From positions 1-64,000 of the forward strand of contig NZ_BOON01000002.1 in NCBI RefSeq assembly GCF_016863255.1: a stretch of DNA of 64,000 nucleotides, given 5' to 3'. The DNA comes from Planosporangium mesophilum. GTDB taxonomy: Bacteria; Actinomycetota; Actinomycetes; Mycobacteriales; Micromonosporaceae. Shown here one piece after another: positions 8,074 to 21,169 of this stretch; position 1 is the stretch's first letter, and each line of letters opens with the position of its first letter. Below the pieces are notes generated by a model that saw only the letters and a list, made by a program, of their open reading frames with translations, ran no database searches and was not told where the DNA came from. A program made the position numbers and the translations under genes.

Positions 8074-9123
8074 TCAGAAGTCCACCGTCGCGACGTCGAC
8101 CGGGCCGCCGGCCGCGTCGCCCGCACCCGTGCCGACGCCGAGCTTCTCCAGGATCTTCTTCTCGATCTCGGCCGCGACGTCCGGGTTCTCCTTCAGGAAG
8201 TTACGGGCGTTCTCCTTGCCCTGCCCGAGCTGGTCGCCCTCGTACGTGTACCAGGCGCCGGACTTGCGGATGATGTTCTGCTCGACGCCGACGTCGATGA
8301 GCGATCCCTCGCGGGAGATGCCCTTGCCGTACATGATGTCGAACTCGGCCTGCTTGAACGGCGAGGCCACCTTGTTCTTCACGACCTTGACGCGGGTGCG
8401 GTTACCCACGACGTCGGTGCCGTCCTTGAGGCTCTCGATCCGGCGCACGTCCAGCCGCACCGAGGCGTAGAACTTCAGCGCCCGGCCACCGGTCGTGGTC
8501 TCCGGGCTGCCGAACATGACGCCGATCTTCTCACGCAGCTGGTTGATGAAGATCGCCGTGGTGCCGGAGTTGTTGAGCGCACCGGTGATCTTCCGCAGCG
8601 CCTGGCTCATCAGTCGGGCCTGCAGACCGACGTGGCTGTCGCCCATCTCGCCCTCGATCTCGGCGCGCGGCACCAGCGCAGCGACCGAGTCGATGACGAT
8701 GATGTCCAGCGCGCCGGAGCGCACCAGCATGTCGGTGATCTCCAGGGCCTGCTCGCCGGTGTCGGGCTGGGAGACCAGCATCGCGTCGGTGTCGACGCCG
8801 AGCGCCTTGGCGTAGTCGGGGTCGAGCGCGTGCTCGGCGTCGATGAACGCCGCGATGCCGCCCTCGCGCTGCGCGCTGGCGATCGCGTGCAGTGCAACGG
8901 TGGTCTTACCGCTGGACTCCGGACCGTAGATCTCGATGACGCGGCCCCGCGGCAACCCGCCGATGCCCAGCGCCACGTCGAGGGCGATCGAGCCGGTGGG
9001 GATCACCTGCATCTGGGTGACCGGCCGCTCGCCCAGCCGCATCACCGAGCCCTTACCGAATTGCTTGTCGATCTGCGCGAGGGCGAGGCCCAGCGCCTTT
9101 TCACGGTCTGGCATGCCTGCCAT
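8074..9123 (-). CDS. recA: Recombinase RecA
   Basis: 349-residue strand-exchange ATPase and SOS co-protease. P-loop GPESSGKT lies at 67-74; the core blocks [12 protein letters not shown] and [16 protein letters not shown] and the C-terminal lid are intact. No intein interrupts it, unlike some mycobacterial recA genes. I chose the ATG at 9123 because GGGGTG precedes it; a second in-frame ATG lies 9 bp downstream. Upstream are a RecA-NDp-type promoter element (9185-9207) and a LexA-box-like site (9271-9284). recX follows directly. Confidence 0.97.
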   Translation of the reverse strand: MAGMPDREKALGLALAQIDKQFGKGSVMRLGERPVTQMQVIPTGSIALDVALGIGGLPRGRVIEIYGPESSGKTTVALHAIASAQREGGIAAFIDAEHALDPDYAKALGVDTDAMLVSQPDTGEQALEITDMLVRSGALDIIVIDSVAALVPRAEIEGEMGDSHVGLQARLMSQALRKITGALNNSGTTAIFINQLREKIGVMFGSPETTTGGRALKFYASVRLDVRRIESLKDGTDVVGNRTRVKVVKNKVASPFKQAEFDIMYGKGISREGSLIDVGVEQNIIRKSGAWYTYEGDQLGQGKENARNFLKENPDVAAEIEKKILEKLGVGTGAGDAAGGPVDVATVDF

Positions 9124-9184
9124 GTTTGTCACCCCTGTATTGGCCGTCTTCGCGGATGTGGTGGGTCGCTTCGTCACGGGAGAC

Positions 9185-9207
9185 ACGCTAGGCCCTGGGT
9201 CCGACAA
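9185..9207 (-). promoter_or_regulatory. RecA-NDp (PafBC-type) DNA-damage promoter of recA
   Basis: On the minus strand TTGTCGG (9207-9201) is followed after 10 nt by TAGCGT (9190-9185). This fits the mycobacterial RecA-independent damage-promoter consensus TTGTCRGTG-N8-TAN3T, except for the last two bases of the first block. It lies about 60 bp before the recA start. In mycobacteria this motif is activated by PafBC. Confidence 0.7.
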
Positions 9208-9270
9208 AAACGCGCCGGCAGGCCGTGGGTGTGGAAGCAGCACCCGTCCGTACCGCTGTGGACAATACCC

Positions 9271-9284
9271 GTACAAGTGTTCGA
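9271..9284 (-). promoter_or_regulatory. LexA (SOS) box upstream of recA
   Basis: Minus strand TCGAACACTTGTAC matches the actinobacterial SOS box (CGAAC-N4-GTTCG) with one mismatch in the second half-site. It lies about 150 bp upstream of recA and upstream of the RecA-NDp element, the same order as the two recA promoters of Mycobacterium tuberculosis. Confidence 0.72.
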
Positions 9285-9362
9285 GACAAGGGTGACACTC
9301 CGCCCGTACTTTGATGATCTTGGTGATCATTCGGTCTTATACGGAGGAAAACGACTAAACCT

Positions 9363-9563
9363 TCAGCGGAGCTTGGGCGGAATCCGGTCGGGATAGGCGG
9401 CGACGACGGCCCGCCAGACCCGGTTGGTCGCCTCACCGGCCGCCAGCGCCTGCTCGATCGTCCGGCCGCCCAACTGCGAGAGGACCTGGTCGTGGGCGAC
9501 GCTGTGCGCGTACCCGGGCCCGAAGACCTGCTCGAGACGCTCCCAGAAGTCGGTCAGCCGCAC
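9363..9563 (-). CDS. DUF3046 protein
   Basis: 66-residue protein starting VRLTDFWERLEQVFG and containing AHDQVLSQLGGRTIEQAL, the hallmarks of DUF3046, a small family typically found next to recA in actinobacteria. Function is unknown; it is a soluble helical protein with no cysteine. The GTG start at 9563 lies inside the 3' end of the MFS gene (10-bp overlap), so translation is probably coupled. It precedes the recA promoter region. Confidence 0.85.
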   Translation of the reverse strand: MRLTDFWERLEQVFGPGYAHSVAHDQVLSQLGGRTIEQALAAGEATNRVWRAVVAAYPDRIPPKLR

Positions 9564-10864
9564 TCTCTGCTCCCTTCGGATATCGCCAGCGCCGGTACGG
9601 ACCGCAGCGCCAGAGCGATCAGCGGCACCGTGGCGATCGCCGCCAGCAGGGTCAGGGTCGGATAGCCCGACCAGGACACGACAAGCCCGGACATCGCGCC
9701 GGCGAAGGCCCCGGACAGGCCCATCACCAGGTCGGACAGGCCCTGCACGGCCGGTCGGACCACGGTACCCACCGACTCCGAAAGTAACGTCGAACCCGCG
9801 ATCATGGTGCCCGACCAGCCGACGCCGAGCAGCCCCAGCCCCAGCCCGAGGCGGGGCGTGTGATGTCCGGCCGTCCCGGCCACCGCACACGCCACGAGCA
9901 GGGTGGCGAGGCCGCCGAGGATCACCTGGCGCCGACCGAGCCGGTCGGTCAGCCAGCCCACCAGGGGCGACAGCGCGTACATGCCTCCGATGTGCAGGCT
10001 CAGCACGACGCCGACCACGCGGAGCACGTCGCCGTGCACGTAGCCGCCGATGTGCACCGGGGTCATCGACATCACGCCGACCATGACCAGGTGCCCGACC
10101 GCCACGGCCGAGACGCCGAGCCGCGCCGCCGGTACCGCCCGGACCGCGCGCGCCGCCTCCCGCAGCCCCGCCGCCGGCGCGGCGTCAGGGCCCGCCACCG
10201 GCCCGGCGTCGGGGCCCGCCGCCGACCCGGCCGGCACGGCGTCACGGCCCACCTCACGCGCCACGAGCAGCGGGTCCGGCCGCAGCGCGGCGGCGATCAC
10301 GAGGGCGACGACCGTGAACGCGACGGCGCTGATCACGAACGGCCCGGTGTACGTGGGCAGGCCGGACCGGTGGGCGTACCGGTCGGCGAGCGGGGCGAGG
10401 TTCGGCCCGGCCACCGAGCCGAGGGTGGTGGCCCACACGATCAACGACAGGTGCCGCGCGCGCCGGTCGGGCCCGGAGAGGTCCGCGGCGGCATACCGGG
10501 CCTGCAGGTTGGCCGCGCTACCGCCGCCGAACAGGGCCATGCCGACGAACAGCAGCGCCACCGAGCCGATCGCGGCGGCCGTCACCACGACCAGGGCGCC
10601 GCAGACACCACAGGCGTACGCGAAGACCAGGCCAGGCCGGCGGCCCCGGCTGCGGATGAGCCGGGTCGCGGGCACCGCGAGCAGCGCGCCACCGACGACA
10701 CTGGCACTCGCGGCCAGGCCGGACACCCCGGCGCCGCCCATCGCCGCGGCGAGCAGCGCACCGACCGCGATACCCATCGCCACCCCGCTGCCGCCCACGA
10801 CCTGGGTCATGAACAGCAACGACAGCGTGCGCCGTTGGACCCTTGAGACGTCCAACGGACTCAC
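9554..10864 (-). CDS. MFS transporter
   Basis: 436-residue major facilitator protein with about 12 hydrophobic segments. An MFS motif-A-like loop (GWLTDRLGRRQ) follows TM8, and a Pro/Ala/Gly/Asp-rich cytoplasmic loop (about 215-250) lies between the two halves. The GTG start overlaps the stop of the upstream acyl-CoA dehydrogenase gene by 4 bp (GTGA). Substrate cannot be told; linkage to an acyl-CoA dehydrogenase would fit an organic acid or a lipophilic efflux substrate, but this is only context. Confidence 0.85.
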   Translation of the reverse strand: MSPLDVSRVQRRTLSLLFMTQVVGGSGVAMGIAVGALLAAAMGGAGVSGLAASASVVGGALLAVPATRLIRSRGRRPGLVFAYACGVCGALVVVTAAAIGSVALLFVGMALFGGGSAANLQARYAAADLSGPDRRARHLSLIVWATTLGSVAGPNLAPLADRYAHRSGLPTYTGPFVISAVAFTVVALVIAAALRPDPLLVAREVGRDAVPAGSAAGPDAGPVAGPDAAPAAGLREAARAVRAVPAARLGVSAVAVGHLVMVGVMSMTPVHIGGYVHGDVLRVVGVVLSLHIGGMYALSPLVGWLTDRLGRRQVILGGLATLLVACAVAGTAGHHTPRLGLGLGLLGVGWSGTMIAGSTLLSESVGTVVRPAVQGLSDLVMGLSGAFAGAMSGLVVSWSGYPTLTLLAAIATVPLIALALRSVPALAISEGSRECG

Positions 10865-12003
10865 AGACCCAACGACCGTCCGATGATCTCCTTCATGATC
10901 TCGGTGGTACCGCCGTAGATCGTCTGGACCCGGCTGTCCATCCACGCCTTGGCGATCGGGTACTCGCGCATGAAGCCGTACCCGCCGTGCAGCTGCACAC
11001 CGCGGTCGGCGACCTTGTTCTGCAGCTCCGTGGTCCACCACTTGGCCTTGGCCGCGTCGGCCACGCTCAGCCGGCCGGCGTTGTGCTCCGCCACGCAGTG
11101 GTTGACGAACGTGCGCGCGATGGTCACCTCGGTGTCCAGTTCGGCCACGACGAACCGGTTGTGCTGGAACGTACCGATCGGACGGCCGAACGCCTGCCGC
11201 TCGCGTACGTACTCCAGCGTCATCGCCAGCATCCGCTCGGACGCCGCCACCGCCGCGACCGCGATGCTCAGGCGCTCGCGGGGCAGGTTGGCCATCAGGT
11301 GGTAGAAGCCGCTGTTCTCGGTGCCGAGGAGGTTGTCGGCCGGCACCCGGCAGTCGTCGAAGAACAGTTCGGCGGTGTCGTTGCCCTTCAACCCCACCTT
11401 GTCCAGCCGGCGGCCGCGGGTGAAGCCGGGCGTGCCGCGCTCGACCGCGATGAGGCTCACGCCGTGCGCGCCGCGCGCCGGGTCGGTCTTCGCGACGACG
11501 ATGACCAGGTCGGCGTGCTCGCCGTTGGTGATGAAGGTCTTCTGGCCGTTGATCACGTACTCGTCGCCGTCGCGCACCGCCGTGGTACGCACGCCGGCGA
11601 GGTCGGAGCCGGCCCCCGGCTCGGTCATCGCGATCGCCGTGATCAGCTCACCCGAGCAGAAGCCGGGCAGCCAGCGCTTGCGCTGCTCCGGTGTGGTCAG
11701 TTCGGTGAGGTACGGCGCGACGACGTCGTTGTGCAGGCCGAACCCCAGGCCGGAGAGGCCGGCCGCGATGATCTCCTCGTCCAGCACCGCGTTGTACCGG
11801 AAGTCGCGCTGGCCGCCCCCGCCGTACTCGGTGTCGACGTCCATGCCGAGCAGCCCGGCGGCCCCGGCCTTGCGCCAGACCTCCCGGTCGACGATGCCGG
11901 CCTGCTCCCACTCGTCGTGGTACGGCGTCGCCTCGCGGGCCAGGAACTGCCGGCACAGGTTCCGGAACTCTTCGTGGTCGGCTTCGTACAGGTGCTGATC
12001 CAT
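10861..12003 (-). CDS. Acyl-CoA dehydrogenase (LCAD-like)
   Basis: 380-residue FAD enzyme that introduces the alpha,beta double bond into acyl-CoA. It has the AMTEPGAGSDLAG flavin motif (about 125-137), the C-terminal GGYGFMREYPIAKAWMD block and the TIYGGTTEIMKEIIGR tail. In medium-chain enzymes the catalytic base is the Glu of YEGT; here that position is Gly, and the Glu in NLPRERL (Glu243) is where long-chain and isovaleryl-type enzymes carry theirs. Activity is therefore expected despite the replacement. An AGGGGA ribosome-binding site precedes the ATG. First gene of a probable operon with the MFS and DUF3046 genes. Confidence 0.92.
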   Translation of the reverse strand: MDQHLYEADHEEFRNLCRQFLAREATPYHDEWEQAGIVDREVWRKAGAAGLLGMDVDTEYGGGGQRDFRYNAVLDEEIIAAGLSGLGFGLHNDVVAPYLTELTTPEQRKRWLPGFCSGELITAIAMTEPGAGSDLAGVRTTAVRDGDEYVINGQKTFITNGEHADLVIVVAKTDPARGAHGVSLIAVERGTPGFTRGRRLDKVGLKGNDTAELFFDDCRVPADNLLGTENSGFYHLMANLPRERLSIAVAAVAASERMLAMTLEYVRERQAFGRPIGTFQHNRFVVAELDTEVTIARTFVNHCVAEHNAGRLSVADAAKAKWWTTELQNKVADRGVQLHGGYGFMREYPIAKAWMDSRVQTIYGGTTEIMKEIIGRSLGL

Positions 12004-12089
12004 GCGTTCCCCTTCAACCGCGGGGAACTATCCATAGTGAACAGCCACCCGGCGTCGAGTCCTCCCCGAGTCATCGCGGGAATCGCATG

Positions 12090-12767
12090 TTACCGCCGGG
12101 AAGCCAACTGCTCCGCGACAACCCGCAGGTCGTCCACGAGCCCCCGGTACGCGGCGTCCCGGTCGTCGGCGCGCAGTACCGCCGACGGGTGGATCGTCGC
12201 GAGGACGAACGCATCGTCGTGCGCCTCCCCGGCGAAGTCCTCCGGGTGGTGGGCCGACTCCGGCCACGGCATCGGGATCCCCCGCTGCTTGGTCACCCGG
12301 AACGACGGGCCGAGCAGGCCCTTGGCCGCGACCGCGCCGAGGGCGACCACGGCGCGCGGGTGCAGCAGGCTGAACTCGGCCACCAGCCAGGGCCGGCAGG
12401 CCATGATCTCGGTCTGGTTGGGACTTTCGTGGATGCGCCGCTTGCCCGGCGCGGCCGGCTTGTGCTTGAAGTGCTTCACCGCGTTGGTCACATAGGTACC
12501 GGAGCGGTCCAGCCCGGCGTCGGCTACGGCCCGGTCGAGCAGCTTGCCGGCGGGCCCGACGAACGGCCGGCCCTGCCGGTCCTCGATGTCTCCGGGCTGC
12601 TCCCCCACCAGCACCGTCCCGGCGTCCGGTGGGCCCTCGCCGAAGACCGTCCGGGTCGCTTCCTTGTACAGGTCGCAGCCCCGGCAGCACTGCGCGGCCT
12701 CCCGCAGCTTGTCGAGATCGTCCGTCTCCGGCACGAACGGCGCGGCGGTCGGGACGGTGTCGGCCAT
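12090..12767 (-). CDS. udgX: UdgX-family uracil-DNA glycosylase
   Basis: 225-residue iron-sulfur uracil-DNA glycosylase. The pattern CxxxC near residues 27-31, motif A GEQPGDIED (55-63), the R-loop GKRRIHESP (His113) and motif B HPSAVLRA identify the UdgX branch rather than ordinary family-4 UDG. In Mycobacterium smegmatis UdgX the His of KRRIH forms a covalent bond with the abasic sugar after uracil excision, giving a tight DNA-protein adduct. The start at 12767 is the first Met before the conserved domain. It sits just downstream of the MocR-type gene on the same strand. Function is inferred from motif identity. Confidence 0.92.
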   Translation of the reverse strand: MADTVPTAAPFVPETDDLDKLREAAQCCRGCDLYKEATRTVFGEGPPDAGTVLVGEQPGDIEDRQGRPFVGPAGKLLDRAVADAGLDRSGTYVTNAVKHFKHKPAAPGKRRIHESPNQTEIMACRPWLVAEFSLLHPRAVVALGAVAAKGLLGPSFRVTKQRGIPMPWPESAHHPEDFAGEAHDDAFVLATIHPSAVLRADDRDAAYRGLVDDLRVVAEQLASRR

Positions 12768-12796
12768 GATTGCGCTGTACCCACGGGCCGCGACGG

Positions 12797-14119
12797 CTAT
12801 GCCGATCGGGTACCCGGCGCTGGGCGTACCGCCCGTACGACCGCGTCCGCGAGCGGCTCGATCCCCTCCGGGTCGAGCGGGCTGACGGTGATCCGCAGCC
12901 CCGACGGCGCGTCGATGCGGAACAGCGAGCCGGGCGCCACCACGTACCCCTCGTCGCGCAGCCGGGCCACCGCGCCGGTCTCGTCGGCCACCGGTACCCA
13001 GACGTTGATGCCGGTCCGGCCGACCCCGTCGAGGCCACGGGCGTGCAGCGCGGCGAGCAGCGCCTCGCGCCTGGCCGTGTAGCTGGCGGCCGCGTCGTGC
13101 ACCAGCGCCGGTACCGACGGATCCCGCCACAGGTCGAGCACCAGGCGCTGGAGCAGGGTCGACACCCAGCCGGCCCCGACCCGCATCCGCCCCTCCACCC
13201 GCGCGATGGTCGCCTCGTCACCGGCCACGACGGCGAGCCGCAGGTCCGGTCCGTACGGTTTGGACACCGAGCGGACGAAGGCCCACGAGTCGGTCGCCCC
13301 GGCGAGCGGGTTCAGCGGTACCGGGGACAGCTCGGCGGCGTGGTCGTCCTCCACCACCAGGACGTCCCGATGCCGCCGCAGCAGCGCGCGGAGCGCGGCG
13401 GCGCGGGTCCGGCCGATCGCCGCGCCCGTCGGGTTCTGCGCCCGGGCGGTGACGACGGCGGCGCGGACGCCGCCGGCCAGCGCCGCGGCGAGCCCCGCCT
13501 CGGCCGGGCCGTCGTCGTCCACCGGTACCGGTACCGCCATCAGCCCGAGCGCGGCGACCAGGTCGAGCAGGTTGGCCCAGCCCGGGTCCTCGACCGCGAC
13601 CCGGTCCCCCGGCCGCAGGTGAGCGGCGAGGACCCGTTCGATGGCGTCGAGCGCTCCGCCGGTGAGGGTCAGCGCGGGGGCCTTGACCGGCGCGAGCCGC
13701 TCCCGGGCCGCCTCCAGCAGCTCCGGGAGCGGGCCGGAGCCCGCGTACCCGACCGGGTCGCCGTCGAGCCGGCCCAGGGCGGCGCGCAACGACGGCAGCA
13801 GGCGGCGGTCGGGGTCACCGGTGGACAGATCGAGCGCGCCGGACGGTACGGGCAGCCGGCGCGCCTGGCGCGGCAGCAGCAGCGCCGGCCGCGGGCGGAC
13901 CCTGGTGCCGGCCCGGCCGGCGGTCTCCACCACGCCCCGGTCGCGCAGCATCCGGTACGCCGCGGCGACGGTGGCCGGGCTCACGCCGAGGGTCGTGGCG
14001 AGGCCGCGCACGGGTGGCAGCGCGGCGCCGGCGGCCAGCGCTCCGCTCCGTACGCCCGACTCGACACTGGCCGAGATCTCGACGGCCGTGCGACCGGTGA
14101 CCTGATACTGTACTGGCAC
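12797..14119 (-). CDS. MocR/PdxR-type regulator (GntR winged helix + aminotransferase-like domain)
   Basis: 440-residue transcription factor. The N-terminal GntR winged-helix domain (about 1-75) is followed by a fold-type I aminotransferase-like domain. PLP-binding features are visible: QNPTG (228-232), VVEDDH (255-260) and Lys287 in SVSKPYG. Members such as PdxR sense PLP to control vitamin B6 genes. The GTG start lies inside a cluster of TGTAC repeats and is separated by only 37 bp from the preferred start of a divergent flavin-oxidase/GNAT fusion gene, its likely target. The upstream TACAAT hexamer may serve as a -10 for a near-leaderless transcript. Confidence 0.88.
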   Translation of the reverse strand: MPVQYQVTGRTAVEISASVESGVRSGALAAGAALPPVRGLATTLGVSPATVAAAYRMLRDRGVVETAGRAGTRVRPRPALLLPRQARRLPVPSGALDLSTGDPDRRLLPSLRAALGRLDGDPVGYAGSGPLPELLEAARERLAPVKAPALTLTGGALDAIERVLAAHLRPGDRVAVEDPGWANLLDLVAALGLMAVPVPVDDDGPAEAGLAAALAGGVRAAVVTARAQNPTGAAIGRTRAAALRALLRRHRDVLVVEDDHAAELSPVPLNPLAGATDSWAFVRSVSKPYGPDLRLAVVAGDEATIARVEGRMRVGAGWVSTLLQRLVLDLWRDPSVPALVHDAAASYTARREALLAALHARGLDGVGRTGINVWVPVADETGAVARLRDEGYVVAPGSLFRIDAPSGLRITVSPLDPEGIEPLADAVVRAVRPAPGTRSA

Positions 14120-14163
14120 AGCTACAAGATTGTACTAGTACATAGGGATGTACGCAATGTACC
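14109..14163. promoter_or_regulatory. Putative operator with four TGTAC motifs in the divergent promoter
   Basis: TGTAC occurs at about 14109, 14131, 14149 and 14159, and TGTACTAGTACA (14131-14142) is a perfect palindrome. The 22-bp spacing of the first two copies is about two helical turns. The cluster covers the start regions of both divergent genes. MocR proteins typically bind repeated short sites of this kind. Binding by the adjacent regulator is inferred. Confidence 0.6.
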
Positions 14164-15383
14164 TGAAGACCCCTCGGACGACCGCCCTGCGCGCCCGTGA
14201 CCGCATCGCCTACGACGCCGACGTCGTACATCCGATCCTCGACGAGGCGCACGTCTGCCACCTCGGCTTCGTCGTCGACGGCGAGCCCCGCGTGCTGCCC
14301 ACGCTGCACGTACGGATCGGTGACACGCTCTATGTGCACGGCTCGACCGGCAGCCGCCCGCTGCTGGCCGCCCGGGGCCCCGAGGGCCTGCCGGTCTGCG
14401 TCACGGTGACCCTGCTCGACGGGCTGGTGTACGCCCGCTCGCAGTTCGAGCATTCCGCGAACTACCGGTCGGTGGTGGCGCACGGCGCCGCGCGGCCGGT
14501 CACCGACGAGGCCGACAAGCTGCGGGTCCTCACCGCCCTCGTCGACAAGGTCGGCGCCGGCCGGGCCGCCGACAGCCGGCCGCCCACCGAGAAGGAACTG
14601 GCACAGACGGCGCTGCTGGCACTGCCGCTGCGCGAGGTGTCGGCGAAGGTACGCACCGGCGGCGTGATCGACGAGCCGGAGGACTACACCCTGCCGTACT
14701 GGGCGGGGGTCCTACCGCTGCGACTGACCCCCGGCGTGCCGCAACCGGACGCCGGCGTGACCGCACCGCTGCCGCCGTACCTGCGACCCGTCCGCTCGCC
14801 GTGGCTGGAGCCGGCCACCATGCCGGGCCGCCACGTCACGCTCGAACCGCTCGATCTGTCCCATGTGGACGGCCTGTTCGCCGCCACCGCCGACGACGAG
14901 CTGTGGAGCTGGCTGTCCCACCGCCGCCCCGCCGACCGCGACGGCATGGCCGCGATCGTCGGCGGCGCGCTGGAGGCGTGGCACGCCGGCACCCGGGTGC
15001 CGTGGGTCCAGCGGGACTCGACGACCGGCGAGGTCATCGGTACGACCTCGTTCTACGCCTTCGACCTGGTCAACCGGTCGGTGGCGATCGGACACACCTT
15101 CATCGGCCGGCCGTGGTGGCGCAGCGGCGTCAACACCGAGTCCAAGCTGCTGCTGCTGAGCCGGGCCTTCGACACCCTCGGGGCGGAGCGTGTCGAGTGG
15201 CACACCGACATCCGCAACGAGCGGTCGCAGCGGGCGATCGAACGGCTCGGCGCGTCCCGGGAGGGCATCCTGCGCCGGCACCGGCAGCGCCCGGACGGCT
15301 CGTGGCGCGACACGGCCCTGTACGCGATGACCGCCGACGACTGGCCGGCGGCGCGGGAGCGGCTGGCCAGTCGGCTGACCTGA
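14157..15383 (+). CDS. Pyridoxamine 5'-phosphate oxidase-like / GNAT acetyltransferase fusion
   Basis: 408-residue two-domain protein. Residues about 1-200 form an FMN-binding split-barrel of the pyridoxamine-oxidase-like superfamily (HVCHLGFVVDGEPRVLPTL, LYVHGSTGSRPL). Residues about 215-405 are a RimJ/RimL-like GNAT acetyltransferase (VTLEPLDLSHVDGLFAA, GHTFIGRPWWRSGVNTE, RNERSQRAIERLGA). I preferred the second ATG (14157), with AGGGA 8 nt upstream; ATG 14148 is an alternative. The fusion is a single uninterrupted frame. Divergence from a MocR/PdxR-type regulator suggests a link to vitamin B6 chemistry, but the substrate is unknown. Confidence 0.82.
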   Translation: MYLKTPRTTALRARDRIAYDADVVHPILDEAHVCHLGFVVDGEPRVLPTLHVRIGDTLYVHGSTGSRPLLAARGPEGLPVCVTVTLLDGLVYARSQFEHSANYRSVVAHGAARPVTDEADKLRVLTALVDKVGAGRAADSRPPTEKELAQTALLALPLREVSAKVRTGGVIDEPEDYTLPYWAGVLPLRLTPGVPQPDAGVTAPLPPYLRPVRSPWLEPATMPGRHVTLEPLDLSHVDGLFAATADDELWSWLSHRRPADRDGMAAIVGGALEAWHAGTRVPWVQRDSTTGEVIGTTSFYAFDLVNRSVAIGHTFIGRPWWRSGVNTESKLLLLSRAFDTLGAERVEWHTDIRNERSQRAIERLGASREGILRRHRQRPDGSWRDTALYAMTADDWPAARERLASRLT

Positions 15384-15393
15384 GGTACCGGGC

Positions 15394-16029
15394 CTACCGC
15401 TCGCTGGCCAACTGCCGGTAGCAGCCGCCGTCGGTCTCGTCCCGGTCGTCGACCCGGGGACTGAGCGGGAACATCCGGGCAAGCCGGGGGAAACGCCGCG
15501 CCACCTCGGCGGTGTCCTCGAAGTCCCACCGCTCGCCGGCCGGCTCCGGGGAGAGCGAACTGTCGTGGCCGCGGGCCTCGAGCGCCTCCTCGAAGCCGTC
15601 CTCCTCGCCGGTCACCTGGGCGTACGCCCTCCTGGCGACGTAGTCGAGCGACTCCCACTCCGGCCACTCGTGCTCGGCCCAGCCGTCGGCGCCACGCCCG
15701 GCGAGGCGACGCACCTGCGGCACGTCGGCCAGCGCGTCGGGGTGCGCGACCACCCGCTCGAACGCGTCCCGGCCGAGACCGATCAACCAGGACTGAAAAC
15801 CCCAGAAGCCGTCCTCGGAGCACATACCGTCACAGATCTGGTACGCGGCGCCCCACATCCGCCAACTGTCGGCCCACTGGTGCAGCCGCTCGAGCCACAC
15901 CTGGAACGCCACGATCTCGTCCGATGGCAGCCGCGTGAGCTGTCCGGTGAGCCACTCCACCCGTTCCTCCGGATCGGCGGTGTGCCGCCACGACCGCTCG
16001 ATGAGGTCCCAGAACGAGTCCATCTCCAT
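15394..16029 (-). CDS. DUF4240 domain protein
   Basis: 211-residue acidic soluble protein with a DUF4240-type N-terminus (MDSFWDLIERSWRHTADPEERVEWL) and Trp-rich segments (SEDGFWGFQSWLIGLGRDAF). Function is unknown; the family is common in Streptomyces and Micromonosporaceae. Starts at 16047, 16029 and 16023 are all in frame; 16029 is preferred because of an AAGG about 9 nt upstream. A TATACT sequence about 30 bp further upstream is a candidate -10. Its 3' end converges on the PNPOx-GNAT gene with a 10-bp gap. Confidence 0.75.
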   Translation of the reverse strand: MEMDSFWDLIERSWRHTADPEERVEWLTGQLTRLPSDEIVAFQVWLERLHQWADSWRMWGAAYQICDGMCSEDGFWGFQSWLIGLGRDAFERVVAHPDALADVPQVRRLAGRGADGWAEHEWPEWESLDYVARRAYAQVTGEEDGFEEALEARGHDSSLSPEPAGERWDFEDTAEVARRFPRLARMFPLSPRVDDRDETDGGCYRQLASER

Positions 16030-16571
16030 GGCAGGGAACCTTGGCATACGGGCCGGACGGAGTATACGGCGGCCTGCTCAATGATTGTTTATTGATAACT
16101 TCGCCACGGTCGGCCGCGGTCCGGCGCGGTCCGGTCCGGTCTGTACGGTGCGGTACGCGGCTCGCCCGGCACCTGGGCCGGCCGGACGTGAGCCAACGCA
16201 CGCGCCACGCCGGGAACGTACGAGGATGTCCCCAGTACCATCAAATGCACCCTCTGCTCGAATCTGAGCGCAGAGGCGATCTGGTAGCGACGTGTCAGTG
16301 CGATAACCCTCCACGATCACGTTTGAGTCCCCGGCGGCGCGCTGACCCGCTCCACGCCGCTGGGCGAATGCGCCACTGGTGAATAGCCGGGCGTACCCAT
16401 GCCGACTCGGCCTCGAAGCCCTGCCGGCACGGGTACGCCCGCACCTGTTTCAGTGCTCGCCGAGCCGGCTGCCGTCCCGCGGTCGGACGGCGCCACCTCG
16501 ACCGCCGGAAATCCGGGAGTACCCGCGCCGGTACCGCGTTGCTGTCGTACCCGCGAGGCACGATTGTGTCC
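16030..16571. other. Intergenic region between DUF4240 gene and lhr (about 540 bp)
   Basis: No credible coding region. It contains an AT-rich patch (16080-16105), GGTCCGG-like short repeats (about 16115-16150) and a large hairpin at 16389-16440. Promoters for both divergent genes must lie here, but none matches a strong consensus except a TATACT facing the DUF4240 gene. Confidence 0.5.
16389..16440. repeat. Large isolated inverted repeat upstream of lhr
   Basis: 16-bp arms (16389-16404 and 16425-16440) with one mismatch enclose a 20-nt loop that can itself fold (GGC-N6-GCC). It is about 130 bp upstream of lhr and is not next to a stop codon, so it is not an obvious terminator. It could be a structured leader, a small RNA or a protein-binding site. 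Confidence 0.7.
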
Positions 16572-21113
<4,542 letters not shown>

Positions 21114-21169
21114 GCCCCCTGCCCACGTCAGCGGAGCCAGACCTCCCCTCCGCCTCATAGGGTGGAGCA

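Noticed and set aside
8074-9123. Intein in recA
   Set aside because: The reading frame is continuous with normal length (349 residues) and no splice motifs.
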